In this document: in pieces, positions 16,019 through 25,125 of the stretch
How the letters are laid out: the number at the start of each line of letters is the position of its first letter
How positions within the stretch are numbered: position 1 is the stretch's first letter
Assembly (NCBI GenBank): GCA_027483885.1
Contig: JAIXTO010000037.1
Coordinates: 1-36,549, forward strand
From: Rhizobiaceae bacterium
GTDB taxonomy: Bacteria; Pseudomonadota; Alphaproteobacteria; Rhizobiales; Rhizobiaceae
DNA: 36,549 nt
Direction of reading: 5' to 3'
Position numbers and translations under genes: made by a program
The notes under the pieces: model-generated
What the model was told of the DNA's origin: nothing
The model's database searches: none
What the model saw: only the letters and a program-made list of their open reading frames with translations

Positions 16019-16667
16019 CGGCCTCTGCCTCCAGTTTCGCGACCGGCGCAGATGTGCCCGGCCGATATTTCTCGATGAAGGCGTCGATCGACAGCCCGCG
16101 GATGTCGGCGAGTGCGCGGCTGAGGGCATCGTGCGACCAATCCCACCAGGCGATCTCCAGAAGTGCAGGGGCCTGGGCCTCGCTGAAGCGTCGCTTGATG
16201 ACGCGTGCTGGAACGCCGCCGACGATCGTATAGGGTTCCACGTCCCTGGATACGACCGCACCAGCACCGACCACCGCGCCTGTTCCGATCGTCACGCCGG
16301 GCAGCACGGTCACGCCGTGACCGATCCACACATCGTGGCCGATGGTGACCCAGTGATCCTTGCGCCACTGAAAGAACGCCGCGTCATCATCGCCAAGGCC
16401 GTACTGGGCGGCTCGATAGGTGAAATGATGCTGGCTGGCGCGCCAGGTGGCGTGATTGCCCGGATTGATCCGCGCACCCTCAGCGATCGAGCAGAACTTG
16501 CCGATCGTCGACCAGACGACATTGCCGTTCTTGACGATATAGGAGTAGTCGCCGAACTTGCTCTCTCGCATGCTCACATGGGCCTGAATCTCGGTCCAGC
16601 GACCAATGTCGCAGTCGATCACGCTGGCTGTTTCATGGATGGTCGGCTGTTCACTCAACATCTTCAT
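16011..16667 (-). CDS. Left-handed beta-helix acyltransferase, phosphonate-metabolism type
   Basis: A 218-residue hexapeptide-repeat protein. Hexad repeats run from about residue 20 to 165 ([55 protein letters not shown]), the xenobiotic/chloramphenicol acetyltransferase-like fold. A family of this kind is regularly embedded in phn clusters (TIGR03308-like, from memory). It may acetylate an aminophosphonate or a sugar-phosphonate intermediate; the substrate is not established. ATG 16667 overlaps the phnE stop by 4 bases (ATGA), so it belongs to the phnCDEE operon. An upstream in-frame start at 16778 lies inside phnE and is rejected. Confidence 0.85.
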   Translation of the reverse strand: MKMLSEQPTIHETASVIDCDIGRWTEIQAHVSMRESKFGDYSYIVKNGNVVWSTIGKFCSIAEGARINPGNHATWRASQHHFTYRAAQYGLGDDDAAFFQWRKDHWVTIGHDVWIGHGVTVLPGVTIGTGAVVGAGAVVSRDVEPYTIVGGVPARVIKRRFSEAQAPALLEIAWWDWSHDALSRALADIRGLSIDAFIEKYRPGTSAPVAKLEAEAGE

Positions 16668-17527
16668 CGTGTCGTCCCCATGGTGCCGATGAAACGGGCG
16701 CGGATGGTGGCAGACAGAGCGTCGATCACATAGACCATTGCGATGATCAGCAGGATGATCGACCAGGCTTCGTCCCATCGATAGGCCCCGATCCGGTCAG
16801 ATAGAAGGAAGCCGATGCCGCCGGCACCGACGATGCCGAGAATGGTCCCAGAGCGCACGTTGGATTCGAAATTGTAGAGCGTGATCGACAGAAGCACCGG
16901 CATGACCTGGGGCATCATGGCAAAGCGGACCGCTTGGAGGCGCGAACCGCCTGAGGCGACGACCCCTTCCACCGGTTTGTTGGAAATGTTCTCGATGGCT
17001 TCCGCATAGAGCTTTGCCAGCACACCGACCTCGCTGACGGCAATGGCCATGACGCCGGCCAGAGGTCCAAGCCCGAAGGCGCGGATGAAGACCAGCGCCA
17101 GGATCAGTGTTTCGAAGGCGCGGATGATGTCGAACCCGCGGCGCACTCCAAACCGCAGCAGCGGCAGCCGGTTGATCGTCTTGGCGCCAAGGAAGGACAG
17201 CGGGAAGGCCAGGATTGCACCCAAAATGGTGCCGAGAAAAGCCATCGAGAGGGTCTCGCCGAGTCCTTCGAGGATTGCGTCGATCTCATCCCATTCGGTC
17301 CAGACATGCGGTGGAAACATGAACGAGAGGACACGTCCAAGCCGTCCAAACCCCGTGACGATGCGCTCCGGTGAGAAGCCGAAATCATAGAGGCACCATG
17401 CAAACAGCGCGGCAAATCCCCAAAGGAGTGCCAGTCGGCGTAGCCGGACGGAGAGCGGCTGGCGGAATGCCTGCGGCATCCGCTGACGCCAGTCGGCAAT
17501 TTCCGTCGGAGAGATCGTGGTCAGCAT
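16664..17527 (-). CDS. phnE: Phosphonate ABC transporter permease PhnE (second copy)
   Basis: A 287-residue inner-membrane permease with about six helices. The EAA-type loop that docks PhnC is present ([19 protein letters not shown]), followed by [16 protein letters not shown], standard for PhnE. It should pair with the PhnE encoded just upstream to form the channel. The start at 17527 has AGGAC upstream and lies 3 bases after the stop of the other permease gene. The product's end overlaps the acyltransferase start by 4 bases. Paired phnE genes are common in rhizobia. Confidence 0.92.
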   Translation of the reverse strand: MLTTISPTEIADWRQRMPQAFRQPLSVRLRRLALLWGFAALFAWCLYDFGFSPERIVTGFGRLGRVLSFMFPPHVWTEWDEIDAILEGLGETLSMAFLGTILGAILAFPLSFLGAKTINRLPLLRFGVRRGFDIIRAFETLILALVFIRAFGLGPLAGVMAIAVSEVGVLAKLYAEAIENISNKPVEGVVASGGSRLQAVRFAMMPQVMPVLLSITLYNFESNVRSGTILGIVGAGGIGFLLSDRIGAYRWDEAWSIILLIIAMVYVIDALSATIRARFIGTMGTTR

Positions 17528-17529
17528 CG

Positions 17530-18447
17530 TCAGGTCCTTTCCAGGCCGATGAGCCTGTGGCGCAGCTTTTCCGATCCCCAATCGATGATGAAGACCGAAA
17601 CCAGGATGATGATGAAGAGGGCAGAGAGATCGGTGTATTCCTGCAGGGAGACGGCCGTACGCAACTCCTGGCCGAGACCGCCGGCGCCGACATAACCGAT
17701 GACCGAAGAAGACCGGACGTTGATCTCGAAGCGCAGCAGCGTGTAGCTGATGATGTTCGGCAGCACCTGTGGCACGGCACCGTAGCGGATCTGGTCTGCC
17801 CAGCTTCCGCCGGAGGACTTGACGCCTTCCAGTGGCCGCATGTCGAGATTTTCATTGGCCTCGGAGTAGAGTTTACCCAGTGAACCGCAGGTGTGAAGCG
17901 CAATCGCCAGCACTCCGGCCATTGGCCCGACACCGAAACAGAAGACGAAGATCAAGGCAAAGACCAGTTCTGGGACGGTGCGCGCGATTTCGAGGCAGCG
18001 TCTGGTGATCGTCAGAACCCACCGGTTGGGCGACAGGTTGCGCGATGCCAGAAATGAGAGCACGAAACCACCTGCGACACCGAGCGCCGTTGCCATGAAG
18101 GCGATCAGAACCGTCTCCAGCAGCAGCGATGCCCAGATCTTCCAGCGCCAAAACCATGTGGCGATGTCTGAAGCCAAGGTGTCCCAGCCGAGTGACGGGA
18201 TGGTCTTGGCCAGATATTCGCCGAGACGTGGCAGGCCGGCGAGCAGGATCCAGCGTTCGGCGCGCGTCCCATCCGACAGTGTGACCTGCGCCACTTTGAA
18301 GAAATTGGAGAAATCGGCGGTCAGCAGGAAAAGTGCCAGAAGAACGATCACCACCAGCGCGCTCTGCATCCGGGCGCGATGGCGATGCGCTGCGAAGGCG
18401 CGCTCGAAATCGGCGATGGCGGTTGACGACGATATGGCGGCTGTCAT
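17530..18447 (-). CDS. phnE: Phosphonate ABC transporter permease PhnE (first copy)
   Basis: A 305-residue permease with an N-terminal membrane helix (about 28-46), a periplasmic segment and the transport domain: IARTVPELVFALIFV, the docking loop 'SEANENLDMRPLEGVKSSGG' and SVIGYVGAGGLGQELR. It forms the membrane channel with the second PhnE. It begins 63 bases after phnD, and a terminator-like hairpin (18474-18495) lies in that gap, so its expression is probably lower than that of the binding protein. Start ATG 18447. Confidence 0.92.
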   Translation of the reverse strand: MTAAISSSTAIADFERAFAAHRHRARMQSALVVIVLLALFLLTADFSNFFKVAQVTLSDGTRAERWILLAGLPRLGEYLAKTIPSLGWDTLASDIATWFWRWKIWASLLLETVLIAFMATALGVAGGFVLSFLASRNLSPNRWVLTITRRCLEIARTVPELVFALIFVFCFGVGPMAGVLAIALHTCGSLGKLYSEANENLDMRPLEGVKSSGGSWADQIRYGAVPQVLPNIISYTLLRFEINVRSSSVIGYVGAGGLGQELRTAVSLQEYTDLSALFIIILVSVFIIDWGSEKLRHRLIGLERT

Positions 18448-18461
18448 GGCTGCTCTGTCCC

Positions 18462-18495
18462 GGGAAAAGAAAAGGACAGGCCTTCAAGCCTGCCC
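18462..18495 (-). terminator. Terminator/attenuator between phnD and phnE
   Basis: On the minus strand GGGCAGGC pairs with GCCTGTCC (8 bp, one G-U) around a 6-base loop, followed by TTTTCTTTT. It lies 15-50 bases after the phnD stop. Such stems are common after the binding-protein gene of importer operons and allow partial read-through. Confidence 0.75.
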
Positions 18496-18510
18496 TTCGA
18501 TCTGGTCTGA

Positions 18511-19413
18511 TCAGCTCTTGCGCTGTGCCTTCAGCCAGGCACGCATGTCGACGATCCACTGGTATCGGTCATGATTGACATCGACATAGGCCTTGGCGGT
18601 GGAGCTATCTGCGCCGCTCATTTCCTTGAAGGCTGCCGGATCGGCTGTCGGCACGTTCTTCACGGCATCCTTCATAGCGCTAACCATTTCCGCCGGCAGG
18701 TTCTTGCGGGCGGTGAAGGGGCCGGACGTGATCTCGGGCGACTTCCAGATCCAGCAGACTTCGCCGGGCTTGATCATGCCCTTGGAGACCATGCGCTGGG
18801 GGATGCCGCTCTTTTCGTTGTTGATATAGGTGGCGGCAGCATCGAACTGGCCGTTGACCACGCCCTGCACGCCTGCCTCATGGCTGCCGGAGAAGGGGGT
18901 GGCGGAGAAATAGGTCGAAGGCTCGAAGCCCTGCTTGACCAGGTTGTAGTTCGGCACGGCATAACCGCTGGTCGAGTCCGGATCGGCGAAGGCGAGAACC
19001 TTGCCCTTCAGGTCTTCAATCTTCTTGTAGGGGCTATCGCAACGCACGGCGACGATCGAATAATAGCCGGTCGAACCGTCTTCCTGCTGTGAGGTCAAGA
19101 GCGGTTCGACGCCGCCCTTGGTCTCGGTATACGCGGCGGCATAGGCGGACGAACCGAGGAAGGCGAATTCGATCTGGTTTGCCGCAAGCGCCTGGATCAC
19201 GCCGTCATAGCTGCCGGCGGTGAAGATCTCGACATCGACGCCAAGCGTACGCTTCAGGTAGTCCTTGAACGGCTGGTAACGGGCGAGGCGGTCCTTTTCG
19301 TTCTCGGCCGAGGTGACGCCGAAGCGGACGACCTTGTAGTCGGTCTTCCAGTCGGCGGCGATCGCGGGAACGGATACGAGGGCGAGAAGCGCGGTGGCGG
19401 CAAGAAATCGCAT
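18511..19413 (-). CDS. phnD: Phosphonate-binding periplasmic protein PhnD
   Basis: A 300-residue solute-binding protein with a clear Sec signal peptide (MRFLAATALLALVSVPAIA, cleavage expected before ADWK). The mature part has the PhnD pattern: FGVTSAENEKDRLARYQPF, YDGVIQALAANQIEFAFLG, ADPDSTSGYAVPN and a conserved DAAATYIN. It captures phosphonates in the periplasm and delivers them to PhnE-PhnE. The start at 19413 is preferred because GGAG is six bases upstream; an ATG four codons earlier (19425) has a poor site. It lies 24 bases after phnC. Confidence 0.95.
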   Translation of the reverse strand: MRFLAATALLALVSVPAIAADWKTDYKVVRFGVTSAENEKDRLARYQPFKDYLKRTLGVDVEIFTAGSYDGVIQALAANQIEFAFLGSSAYAAAYTETKGGVEPLLTSQQEDGSTGYYSIVAVRCDSPYKKIEDLKGKVLAFADPDSTSGYAVPNYNLVKQGFEPSTYFSATPFSGSHEAGVQGVVNGQFDAAATYINNEKSGIPQRMVSKGMIKPGEVCWIWKSPEITSGPFTARKNLPAEMVSAMKDAVKNVPTADPAAFKEMSGADSSTAKAYVDVNHDRYQWIVDMRAWLKAQRKS

Positions 19414-19437
19414 GGGTTTCTCCATTGGGGGTAAGGG

Positions 19438-20244
19438 TCAGGCGTCAACCGCCGGGCGGATTGCCGTCGAGGTTACGGATTCGTTGAATTCGCCGAGATC
19501 GTCGCTGCCATAGATATCGCGGACGACCTCGCCGGTGAGTTGGTGGGCGCCGCCGTCGAAGATGACGCGACCGGCGCGCATGCCGATGATGCGGTCGCAA
19601 TAGGCCCGCGCCGTATCCAGCGTGTGCAGGTTGACGAGGACGGTGATGCCGTCCTCGTTGTTGATCGAACGCAGCGCGTCCATCACGCGGGTCGCATTGC
19701 CGGGATCGAGGCTGGCGATGGGCTCATCTGCCAGCAGGATGCGGGGGTTCTGCACCAGGGCGCGGGCAATGGCCACGCGCTGCTGCTGTCCGCCAGAGAG
19801 CGTGCCCGCCTTCTGGAGCGCCTGGGGTGCGAGGTCCAGGCGATCAAGTGCCCGGATCGCCAGTGCCCGTTCCGCATCGGTGAAATGCATGGCCATCGAG
19901 CTGGCGAAGCCATGTGCGGCAAGCCGGCCGACCAGCACATTGGTGAGTACGTCCAGACGGTCTATCAGGTTGAACTGCTGAAAGATCATCGCGCATTGGC
20001 GGCGCCATTCCCGCAAGGATTTCCCCTTGAGGGCGGTGATATCCTGGCCTCCGAAGGCGATGCGGCCATCTGTCGGTTCGATCAGCCGATTGATCAGTCG
20101 GAGGAGGGTGGACTTGCCCGCACCGGAGCGGCCGATGATCCCGACGAATTCGCCGGGACCGATGTCGAGGCTGACGCCGTCCACCGCGCGGGTGGAGCCA
20201 AAGCTGCGGCCAAGGCCGCTCAGGGTGAGATTGTGCTTTTCCAT
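19438..20244 (-). CDS. phnC: Phosphonate ABC transporter ATPase PhnC
   Basis: A 268-residue ABC ATPase. Walker [11 protein letters not shown]-loop [18 protein letters not shown], signature [15 protein letters not shown] and Walker [14 protein letters not shown] are all intact. '[18 protein letters not shown]' is typical of PhnC. It powers phosphonate import at the inner membrane. It is the first gene of phnC-D-E-E and is preceded by a TTCGAA-centred palindrome (20282-20293) 38 bases upstream that matches the phnF operator. Start ATG 20244. Confidence 0.95.
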   Translation of the reverse strand: MEKHNLTLSGLGRSFGSTRAVDGVSLDIGPGEFVGIIGRSGAGKSTLLRLINRLIEPTDGRIAFGGQDITALKGKSLREWRRQCAMIFQQFNLIDRLDVLTNVLVGRLAAHGFASSMAMHFTDAERALAIRALDRLDLAPQALQKAGTLSGGQQQRVAIARALVQNPRILLADEPIASLDPGNATRVMDALRSINNEDGITVLVNLHTLDTARAYCDRIIGMRAGRVIFDGGAHQLTGEVVRDIYGSDDLGEFNESVTSTAIRPAVDA

Positions 20245-20281
20245 GGGGCCAATGCTGGCCCTCGTCTGTGACAGCGCGATA

Positions 20282-20293
20282 TCATTCGAATGA
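20282..20293. promoter_or_regulatory. Putative PhnF operator upstream of phnC
   Basis: TCATTCGAATGA is a perfect 12-bp palindrome, 38 bases before the phnC start. The 16-base stretch around it matches most of the 20-bp palindrome upstream of phnF (26931-26950). Shared sites at both phn transcription units suggest control by PhnF. Confidence 0.7.
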
Positions 20294-20375
20294 ATTTATT
20301 CTTGCGGATTTGTGACGCCGACATAAGCCAAGGAGACAGTGGTCGGGCCAAGGGTTACAGTGCGCCAGACAGGCG

Positions 20376-20410
20376 CCACAAGAAGGGCCGGCAGCTTTCG
20401 CCGCCGGCCC
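20376..20410 (-). terminator. Terminator after phnM
   Basis: GGGCCGGC (20385-20392) and GCCGGCCC (20403-20410) form a perfect 8-bp stem, followed on the minus strand by TTCTTGT. It lies 24 bases after the phnM stop and separates phnG-M from phnC-D-E-E. Confidence 0.7.
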
Positions 20411-20433
20411 GAGCCTGGTCAGATGACGTGCGA

Positions 20434-21603
20434 TCAGGCCGCACGGGTGCGGGTAATCGATCCGTCGGAATAGATCTTGCCGCCACTGCGGATCGTCGCG
20501 CGCACATGGCCGATTCCGCTGTCGTCGGCGATGACGAAATCGGCCTGTTTGCCAAGCGCGATCTCTCCTCGATCCGACAGACCGAGTGCTTTTGCAGGGT
20601 TAAGCGTTGCAAGGCGGGTGGCACCGGCAAGACCGGCCGGATCGGCCTTTGCCAGTTCCAGGATCGCCGGCAGGATCGCAGACGGGTGATAGTCGGAAGC
20701 GAGGATATCCAGCACGCCCTCGGCATGCGCCTGCCGTGCAGAAAGGTTGCCGGAATAGGACTGCCCGCGCAACGCATTCGGTGCACCCATGGCTGTCGCG
20801 AGCCCTCTGGCGCGGGCTTCGCACGCGGCTTCCAGCGTCACCGGAAATTCGCTGATTGCGGCACCCAGATCCTGCATCAGCGCCACCTTTGCGGGCGTGT
20901 CATCGTCGTGGCTGGCAAGCGCCACGCCATGGGCACGGCAGGTTTCGGAGATCGCGCTCAAAGTTTGCGCCATGATTTCGGCGGGCTGGGTGCGCTCCTC
21001 GATACGCTTGGCGATCGACTGGGAGGCTTCCTCCCGGCTCAGACCCCGCTCGCGGACCATCTTTTCGACATGCCGTTCTATGTCGCGGTACTGGCCCTGT
21101 CCGGGTGTGTGGTCGGTCAGCGAGATCAGGTCTACCGCACCTTCGGCAATGAGTGCCTCGATAACGCTCAAGGCCTTCGGAAAGGTGATCTCGAAGCGGG
21201 CGTGGACCCGGTGATCGACAAGCAGTTGCGGCCCCATCGATTTCAGTGCGCGGATGATGGCGCTGGTGTGCTCGTAGCTGCGCAGATGGCCGTAGGTGGA
21301 GGAGGGGCTGAAGGAAACGGCCGCATAGGCGGTCGTGATGCCGGCCACCGCCAGCCGCCGATCGAGGTCGCGTAGGCCCAGTTCCAGGGGCATCGGCACA
21401 TTCGGCCGCGGCTCCACTTCGCGCTCCACCATGTCGCCGTGCATATCGACGAAACCGGGCAAAAGCAGAAGTCCATCGCCGAAGAGTTCGGCGCCGACCA
21501 CCGGCGTATCCGCAATCTCCGCTATTTTGCCGGCCTCGACCCGGATGGAGCCACGTTCGATGACGCGGTCTGCCAGTACGACGCGAAAATCAGATATCCA
21601 CAT
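20434..21603 (-). CDS. phnM: PhnM, ribosyl-phosphonate triphosphate diphosphatase
   Basis: A 389-residue amidohydrolase-fold enzyme. PhnM removes pyrophosphate from ribose 1-phosphonate 5-triphosphate after PhnG-H-I-L attach the phosphonate to ribose. Metal-site motif PGFVDMHGDMVEREVEPRP is near residue 50, DHTPGQGQYRD near 163, ASHDDDT near 220 and 'ILASDYHPSAILPAILELA' (D and H) near 308. The start overlaps the phnL end by 14 bases, so it is the last gene of the phnG-M operon; a terminator-like hairpin follows. Length and motifs are normal for the family. Confidence 0.93.
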   Translation of the reverse strand: MWISDFRVVLADRVIERGSIRVEAGKIAEIADTPVVGAELFGDGLLLLPGFVDMHGDMVEREVEPRPNVPMPLELGLRDLDRRLAVAGITTAYAAVSFSPSSTYGHLRSYEHTSAIIRALKSMGPQLLVDHRVHARFEITFPKALSVIEALIAEGAVDLISLTDHTPGQGQYRDIERHVEKMVRERGLSREEASQSIAKRIEERTQPAEIMAQTLSAISETCRAHGVALASHDDDTPAKVALMQDLGAAISEFPVTLEAACEARARGLATAMGAPNALRGQSYSGNLSARQAHAEGVLDILASDYHPSAILPAILELAKADPAGLAGATRLATLNPAKALGLSDRGEIALGKQADFVIADDSGIGHVRATIRSGGKIYSDGSITRTRAA

Positions 21604-22297
21604 GGCCGTCTATCTCCTCGGATTTCAGTTCAATGTCGCGGTCGACGAGGCCTGCCACGTCGCCGGGATGATGGAAGACGCCGATCATGGCGACGCCTTG
21701 TGCCTTCAGATCGGCAAGCCGGCGGACCAGTGCGGCGCGGGCATTGACGTCGAGCGAAGCCGTCGGCTCATCTAGCAGCAGCAGTCGTTGCGGCAGGATC
21801 AGTGCCCGGGCCAGATTGACCTTTTGCTGTTCACCGCCAGAAAATGTGGTGGGGTAGGCGCGCCAGAGGTCGCGCTTGACGCCGAACTCCTCAAGCCAGC
21901 GGCGCGCTTCGCTCAGCGCCTCTGGCTGTGCGATGCCTGCCTGACGGAGCGGTTCGGCGACGATCTCTTCTGCCGCGACGCGCGGACGGGCAATCAGGAA
22001 CTGCGTAACGAAACCAATCTCTCGGCGTCGTAGTAGGGCAATATCGACATCGGCGGCGCGGGCAAGATCGATCCGCCCCTCTGCCGTGTGATACCAGACA
22101 TGGCCGGACCGTGGCAGGTAGCTGCGATAGAGCGTGCGCAGAAGTGTCGATTTGCCGACGCCGTTTGCTCCCTTCAAGAGCAGGAATTCCCCCGCATGTA
22201 GCGTGAAGCCGATGCCGGAGAACGCGTGAAGGCGCTGGTCCAGATGGTGCATGTGAAACGTCTTGGCGAGACCCTCGACGTGGAGAACCGGTTGCAT
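21590..22297 (-). CDS. phnL: PhnL, ABC-type ATPase subunit of the C-P lyase system
   Basis: A 235-residue ABC-family ATPase. Walker A GANGVGKST, signature FSGGEQQKVNLARAL, Walker B RLLLLDEPTASLDV and a switch His in FHHPGD are intact. PhnL acts with PhnG-H-I in forming ribose 1-phosphonate 5-triphosphate, not in transport. The start at 22297 has GAGGTGGTG upstream; an earlier ATG (22342) lies inside phnK and is less likely. It begins 7 bases after the phnK stop. Confidence 0.93.
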   Translation of the reverse strand: MQPVLHVEGLAKTFHMHHLDQRLHAFSGIGFTLHAGEFLLLKGANGVGKSTLLRTLYRSYLPRSGHVWYHTAEGRIDLARAADVDIALLRRREIGFVTQFLIARPRVAAEEIVAEPLRQAGIAQPEALSEARRWLEEFGVKRDLWRAYPTTFSGGEQQKVNLARALILPQRLLLLDEPTASLDVNARAALVRRLADLKAQGVAMIGVFHHPGDVAGLVDRDIELKSEEIDGHVDI

Positions 22298-22304
22298 CAC
22301 CACC

Positions 22305-23132
22305 TCACAGTTTCGCGTGTACGAGTTGCTGGGTATAGGCATGCTGCGGATCCTGGAAGATCTGGTCGACTAGCCCTTCCTCCACCACGCTACCGCGTCG
22401 CATGACCATAACCCGGTCCGCCATCGTTCGTATGACGCCAAGGTCGTGGCTGACGATCACCATGGTGATCGCCCGGTCGCGCTGCAGCCGTTTCAGGGTA
22501 TCGAGCACCAGCGCCTGGACGCTGACGTCAAGCCCGGTCGTCGGCTCGTCGAGCAGCAGCAGCGCCGGTTCGAGCGCAATGGCCTTGGCAAGCTGCACGC
22601 GCTGCTGCATGCCGCCCGAAAGTTCGACGGGCCGGGCATCCATACGGGCAAGCGGGAATTCTGAGGCGTCGAGCGCGTCGCGCGCCCTTGCCCTCAGCGC
22701 CTCGAAACTGCGCTCGCCGGCGATCAGCAGCCGTTCCGCCACATTGCCGGAACTGCTATGGTTCATCAGCAAGCCGAGATGCGGGTTCTGGTAGACAATG
22801 CCGATCTGGCGGGCGCAGAGCATACGGCGCTCGAGACGATCAAGGTGAAAGAGGTTGCCGCCGAGCCCGGGCAGATCTAGCCTGTAGTCGCCCTCATCCG
22901 GGATATCTTCCAGGTTCATCATCCTGAGCAGCGTGGATTTGCCGGAGCCGCTTTCGCCGACGATGCCGAGAACCTCGCCCGGATAGACCTTGGCCGATAC
23001 ATCCTGAAGCGCAGTGACATCGCCGTAGCGTTTGCTGATGGCGGTCATCGTCAGGAGCGGCGGCGTGGTCATCAATTGTGGCGGCAGTTGCTGCAGGGCC
23101 GCCGCCCGGATGTGTAGTTCCTGAAGCGTCAT
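22305..23132 (-). CDS. phnK: PhnK, ABC-type ATPase of the C-P lyase complex
   Basis: Up to 275 residues. Walker A GESGSGKST, signature LSGGMQQRVQLAKAI, Walker B ALLLLDEPTTGLDV and switch VSHDLGV are intact, and YQNPHLGLLMNHSSSGNVAERL is a PhnK hallmark. PhnK binds the PhnGHIJ core through PhnJ and couples ATP hydrolysis to complex turnover. The ATG at 23132 overlaps the phnJ stop by 4 bases like the other phn junctions; an internal ATG at 23072 gives the more usual family length (255 residues) but has no good ribosome site. Confidence 0.93.
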   Translation of the reverse strand: MTLQELHIRAAALQQLPPQLMTTPPLLTMTAISKRYGDVTALQDVSAKVYPGEVLGIVGESGSGKSTLLRMMNLEDIPDEGDYRLDLPGLGGNLFHLDRLERRMLCARQIGIVYQNPHLGLLMNHSSSGNVAERLLIAGERSFEALRARARDALDASEFPLARMDARPVELSGGMQQRVQLAKAIALEPALLLLDEPTTGLDVSVQALVLDTLKRLQRDRAITMVIVSHDLGVIRTMADRVMVMRRGSVVEEGLVDQIFQDPQHAYTQQLVHAKL

Positions 23133-24043
23133 TGGGTGAATGTCCCGTTCTTGTACCAGGTGTCGCCGATGGCAACGGTTTCGCCTTCGTTGCGGCGGAT
23201 CGCCTTGACGCCGAACTGGCTGTCGGAGAGTTCGTGCGCCGACGTCCCGTCGTCCTTCGGGATCTCGTTCATGAAGTAGCCTTTCACACCGGAGCGGTCG
23301 CAGGTGAGGCTGGCGTGGTCCTCCACCTTGTAAGGCACGTCGGAGAAGACAAGCGGTTCCACGCGGGTAAACGGTGGCACGGCAAACAGCCGCTTCTCAC
23401 GACCGGCGGAGAGGAAGGTGAGGTGCCGCGCCATGTGGAGCTTTGGTACGTCCCAGCGGGGGATCGGTGATGGTGTCATCACATGCCGGCCATTGACCAG
23501 CGCCGGATAGGCGGCGCCCTGCATGATGCGACCGGAGCGCACGATCTGTTCATAGAGGGTCAGCCACAGCCGGCTGTAATCGGCATCTGCATGCATTTCG
23601 CGTGCCGCCGACATGTTGGGCTCCACGGGGCGCAACGGTTCCGGGTTTGGAACCTGCAGCACCAGGATCTGGTCGTCCCGCAGTTTTTCCTCCGGAATAC
23701 GGTGACGGCTCTGTAGAATGGAGGCTTCCAGCGTATCCATCGTCTCGGCGGCGCCGGAGACGCGGGCGATAAAGCGACGGATCGAGGCGGCATTGACGCC
23801 GTCATCGGCGCCCTGATCAATGACCTTGATCGACGACGACGGCTTGATCAGTGTCAGCGTTACCTGCAATCCGCCGGTTCCCCAGCCTCGGGCGATGGGT
23901 ACTTCGCGGCTGGCATAGGGCATTTGGCAGCCGGGAACCGCAATCGCCTTCAGCATCTTGCGACGCATTTCGCGTTTGGCGGACGCGTCGAGGAAGCCGT
24001 AGCTGAAGGCTTCCCATGGCCTGGTGAGGTTTGAAAGACTCAT
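23129..24043 (-). CDS. phnJ: PhnJ-like C-P lyase subunit lacking most Fe-S cysteines
   Basis: A 304-residue PhnJ homologue: RPWEAFSYGFLDASAKREMR, AIAVPGCQMPYASREVPIARG, GWGTGGLQVTLT, VIDQGADD and RHRIPEE are PhnJ signatures, and the C-terminal AGREKRLFAVPPFTRVEPL aligns with the segment just before the cluster site. Known PhnJ is a radical-SAM C-P lyase with four Cys (C241, C244, C266, C272 in E. coli). Here the same positions read C248, S251, L272 and G278, and the protein has only two Cys in total. The reading frame is clean and fits between phnI and phnK with 4-base overlaps, so this is not a simple frameshift. It cannot bind the cluster in the usual way; function may be changed or lost. 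Confidence 0.9.
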   Translation of the reverse strand: MSLSNLTRPWEAFSYGFLDASAKREMRRKMLKAIAVPGCQMPYASREVPIARGWGTGGLQVTLTLIKPSSSIKVIDQGADDGVNAASIRRFIARVSGAAETMDTLEASILQSRHRIPEEKLRDDQILVLQVPNPEPLRPVEPNMSAAREMHADADYSRLWLTLYEQIVRSGRIMQGAAYPALVNGRHVMTPSPIPRWDVPKLHMARHLTFLSAGREKRLFAVPPFTRVEPLVFSDVPYKVEDHASLTCDRSGVKGYFMNEIPKDDGTSAHELSDSQFGVKAIRRNEGETVAIGDTWYKNGTFTQ

Positions 24044-25125
24044 GCCGGCTCCTCCTGGCGCTGGATGGTTGAGGATGTGGCATGCGCAGCCGTCCCGGCT
24101 TTGGCGTCGCGCAGCGCATCCAGCGAGGACTGGAAGGTGACGTAATGCGGCAGCTTGAAGTGGATGCAGAAGCCCGAGGCCTCTACCGGCTCTGTGTGGT
24201 AGAGGAAGAACTCCTCGTTTACCGGCGAGTTTTTTGGCGCGGCCGGCGCGTTAAGATCCAGCGTTGCACCGGCAATAACCTTGACCTCGTTCCAACCGAG
24301 CGTCGCGCAGAAGCCGAGTTCGAGCTTGCCTGACTTCCCCTTGTTGGTGACCTCAGCTTGGGAAACTTTCACGCGCCCGGCAGAGAACACCGTGCCGCGC
24401 GGGTGGCGTACCCTTAGCTCTGCCTCGGCGAGGCGCAGTTCATTGACGGTCGGATGGGCATTGCCGTAACCGCGCATGGCCGAATAACCGAGCGCCAACA
24501 CCCCGCCTGTATCGGCCCTTGCCAGGCTCTGCAGCGTATGCGCCCGCTTGGCGGGGAAAAGCAGCGGTTCCCGGGTCAGGTCCGGAATGTCTTCCGGGGC
24601 TACGGGCGTGGCGGAAACATCGGCAACCAGTCCGACGGCCTTCTGCCAGGCCGCAAGAGACGGCTGATGGGCCGGCGCGGGACGGGCGGCGGGTTCCACC
24701 GGCATTGGAACAAACGGCTGCCCCTCCAGCACGCTGGTTGCCAGCAGGCGGTGGGAATAATCAAGCGTTGGGCCTAGGATCTGACCGCCCGGAATGTCCT
24801 TGAAGGCGGCAGAGATCCGCCGCACGGTAAACAGGCTCTCCTGCGTGACCGGCTCTGCGATCGCAAGCCGCGGCTGGGTGGTGCGCCAGGCACGCAGCAA
24901 AAGAACCGTCTCGTACAGATCGCCGCCGGACTGTGCCAGCGCAAGCGCGGCCAGATCCGGCTCATAGAGCGAGGCTTCGCCCATCACCCGGTCGATCAGC
25001 CAGGGCAGCGCCTGGCGGATGGCCGCCACACGCTGTGCATCGATGTCGCCGAGACCGGCACGATAAAGCCTCTCGGACTGTTCTATGGCGCGCTCACCGC
25101 CACGGGTCGCCACATAGGCCATCAC
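24040..25125 (-). CDS. phnI: PhnI, C-P lyase core subunit
   Basis: A 361-residue PhnI. The N-terminus MMAYVATRGGERAIEQSERL and the C-terminal EEFFLYHTEPVEASGFCIHF and LPHYVTFQSSLDALR are typical of the family. PhnI is a nucleosidase that, with PhnG, PhnH and PhnL, attaches phosphonates to ribose-triphosphate using ATP. It overlaps phnH and phnJ by 4 bases each (ATGA), giving coupled translation and a fixed subunit ratio. No truncation is visible. Confidence 0.95.
   Translation of the reverse strand: MMAYVATRGGERAIEQSERLYRAGLGDIDAQRVAAIRQALPWLIDRVMGEASLYEPDLAALALAQSGGDLYETVLLLRAWRTTQPRLAIAEPVTQESLFTVRRISAAFKDIPGGQILGPTLDYSHRLLATSVLEGQPFVPMPVEPAARPAPAHQPSLAAWQKAVGLVADVSATPVAPEDIPDLTREPLLFPAKRAHTLQSLARADTGGVLALGYSAMRGYGNAHPTVNELRLAEAELRVRHPRGTVFSAGRVKVSQAEVTNKGKSGKLELGFCATLGWNEVKVIAGATLDLNAPAAPKNSPVNEEFFLYHTEPVEASGFCIHFKLPHYVTFQSSLDALRDAKAGTAAHATSSTIQRQEEPA

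Noticed and set aside
20250-20400. Pho box upstream of phnC
   Set aside because: CTGTC-like words occur, but no two half-sites have the required 11-base spacing.
23129-23340. A frameshift as the cause of the missing PhnJ cysteines
   Set aside because: The frame stays open with good codons, keeps alignable residues (yFMNEI, DDG, SD) and ends exactly at the phnK overlap.
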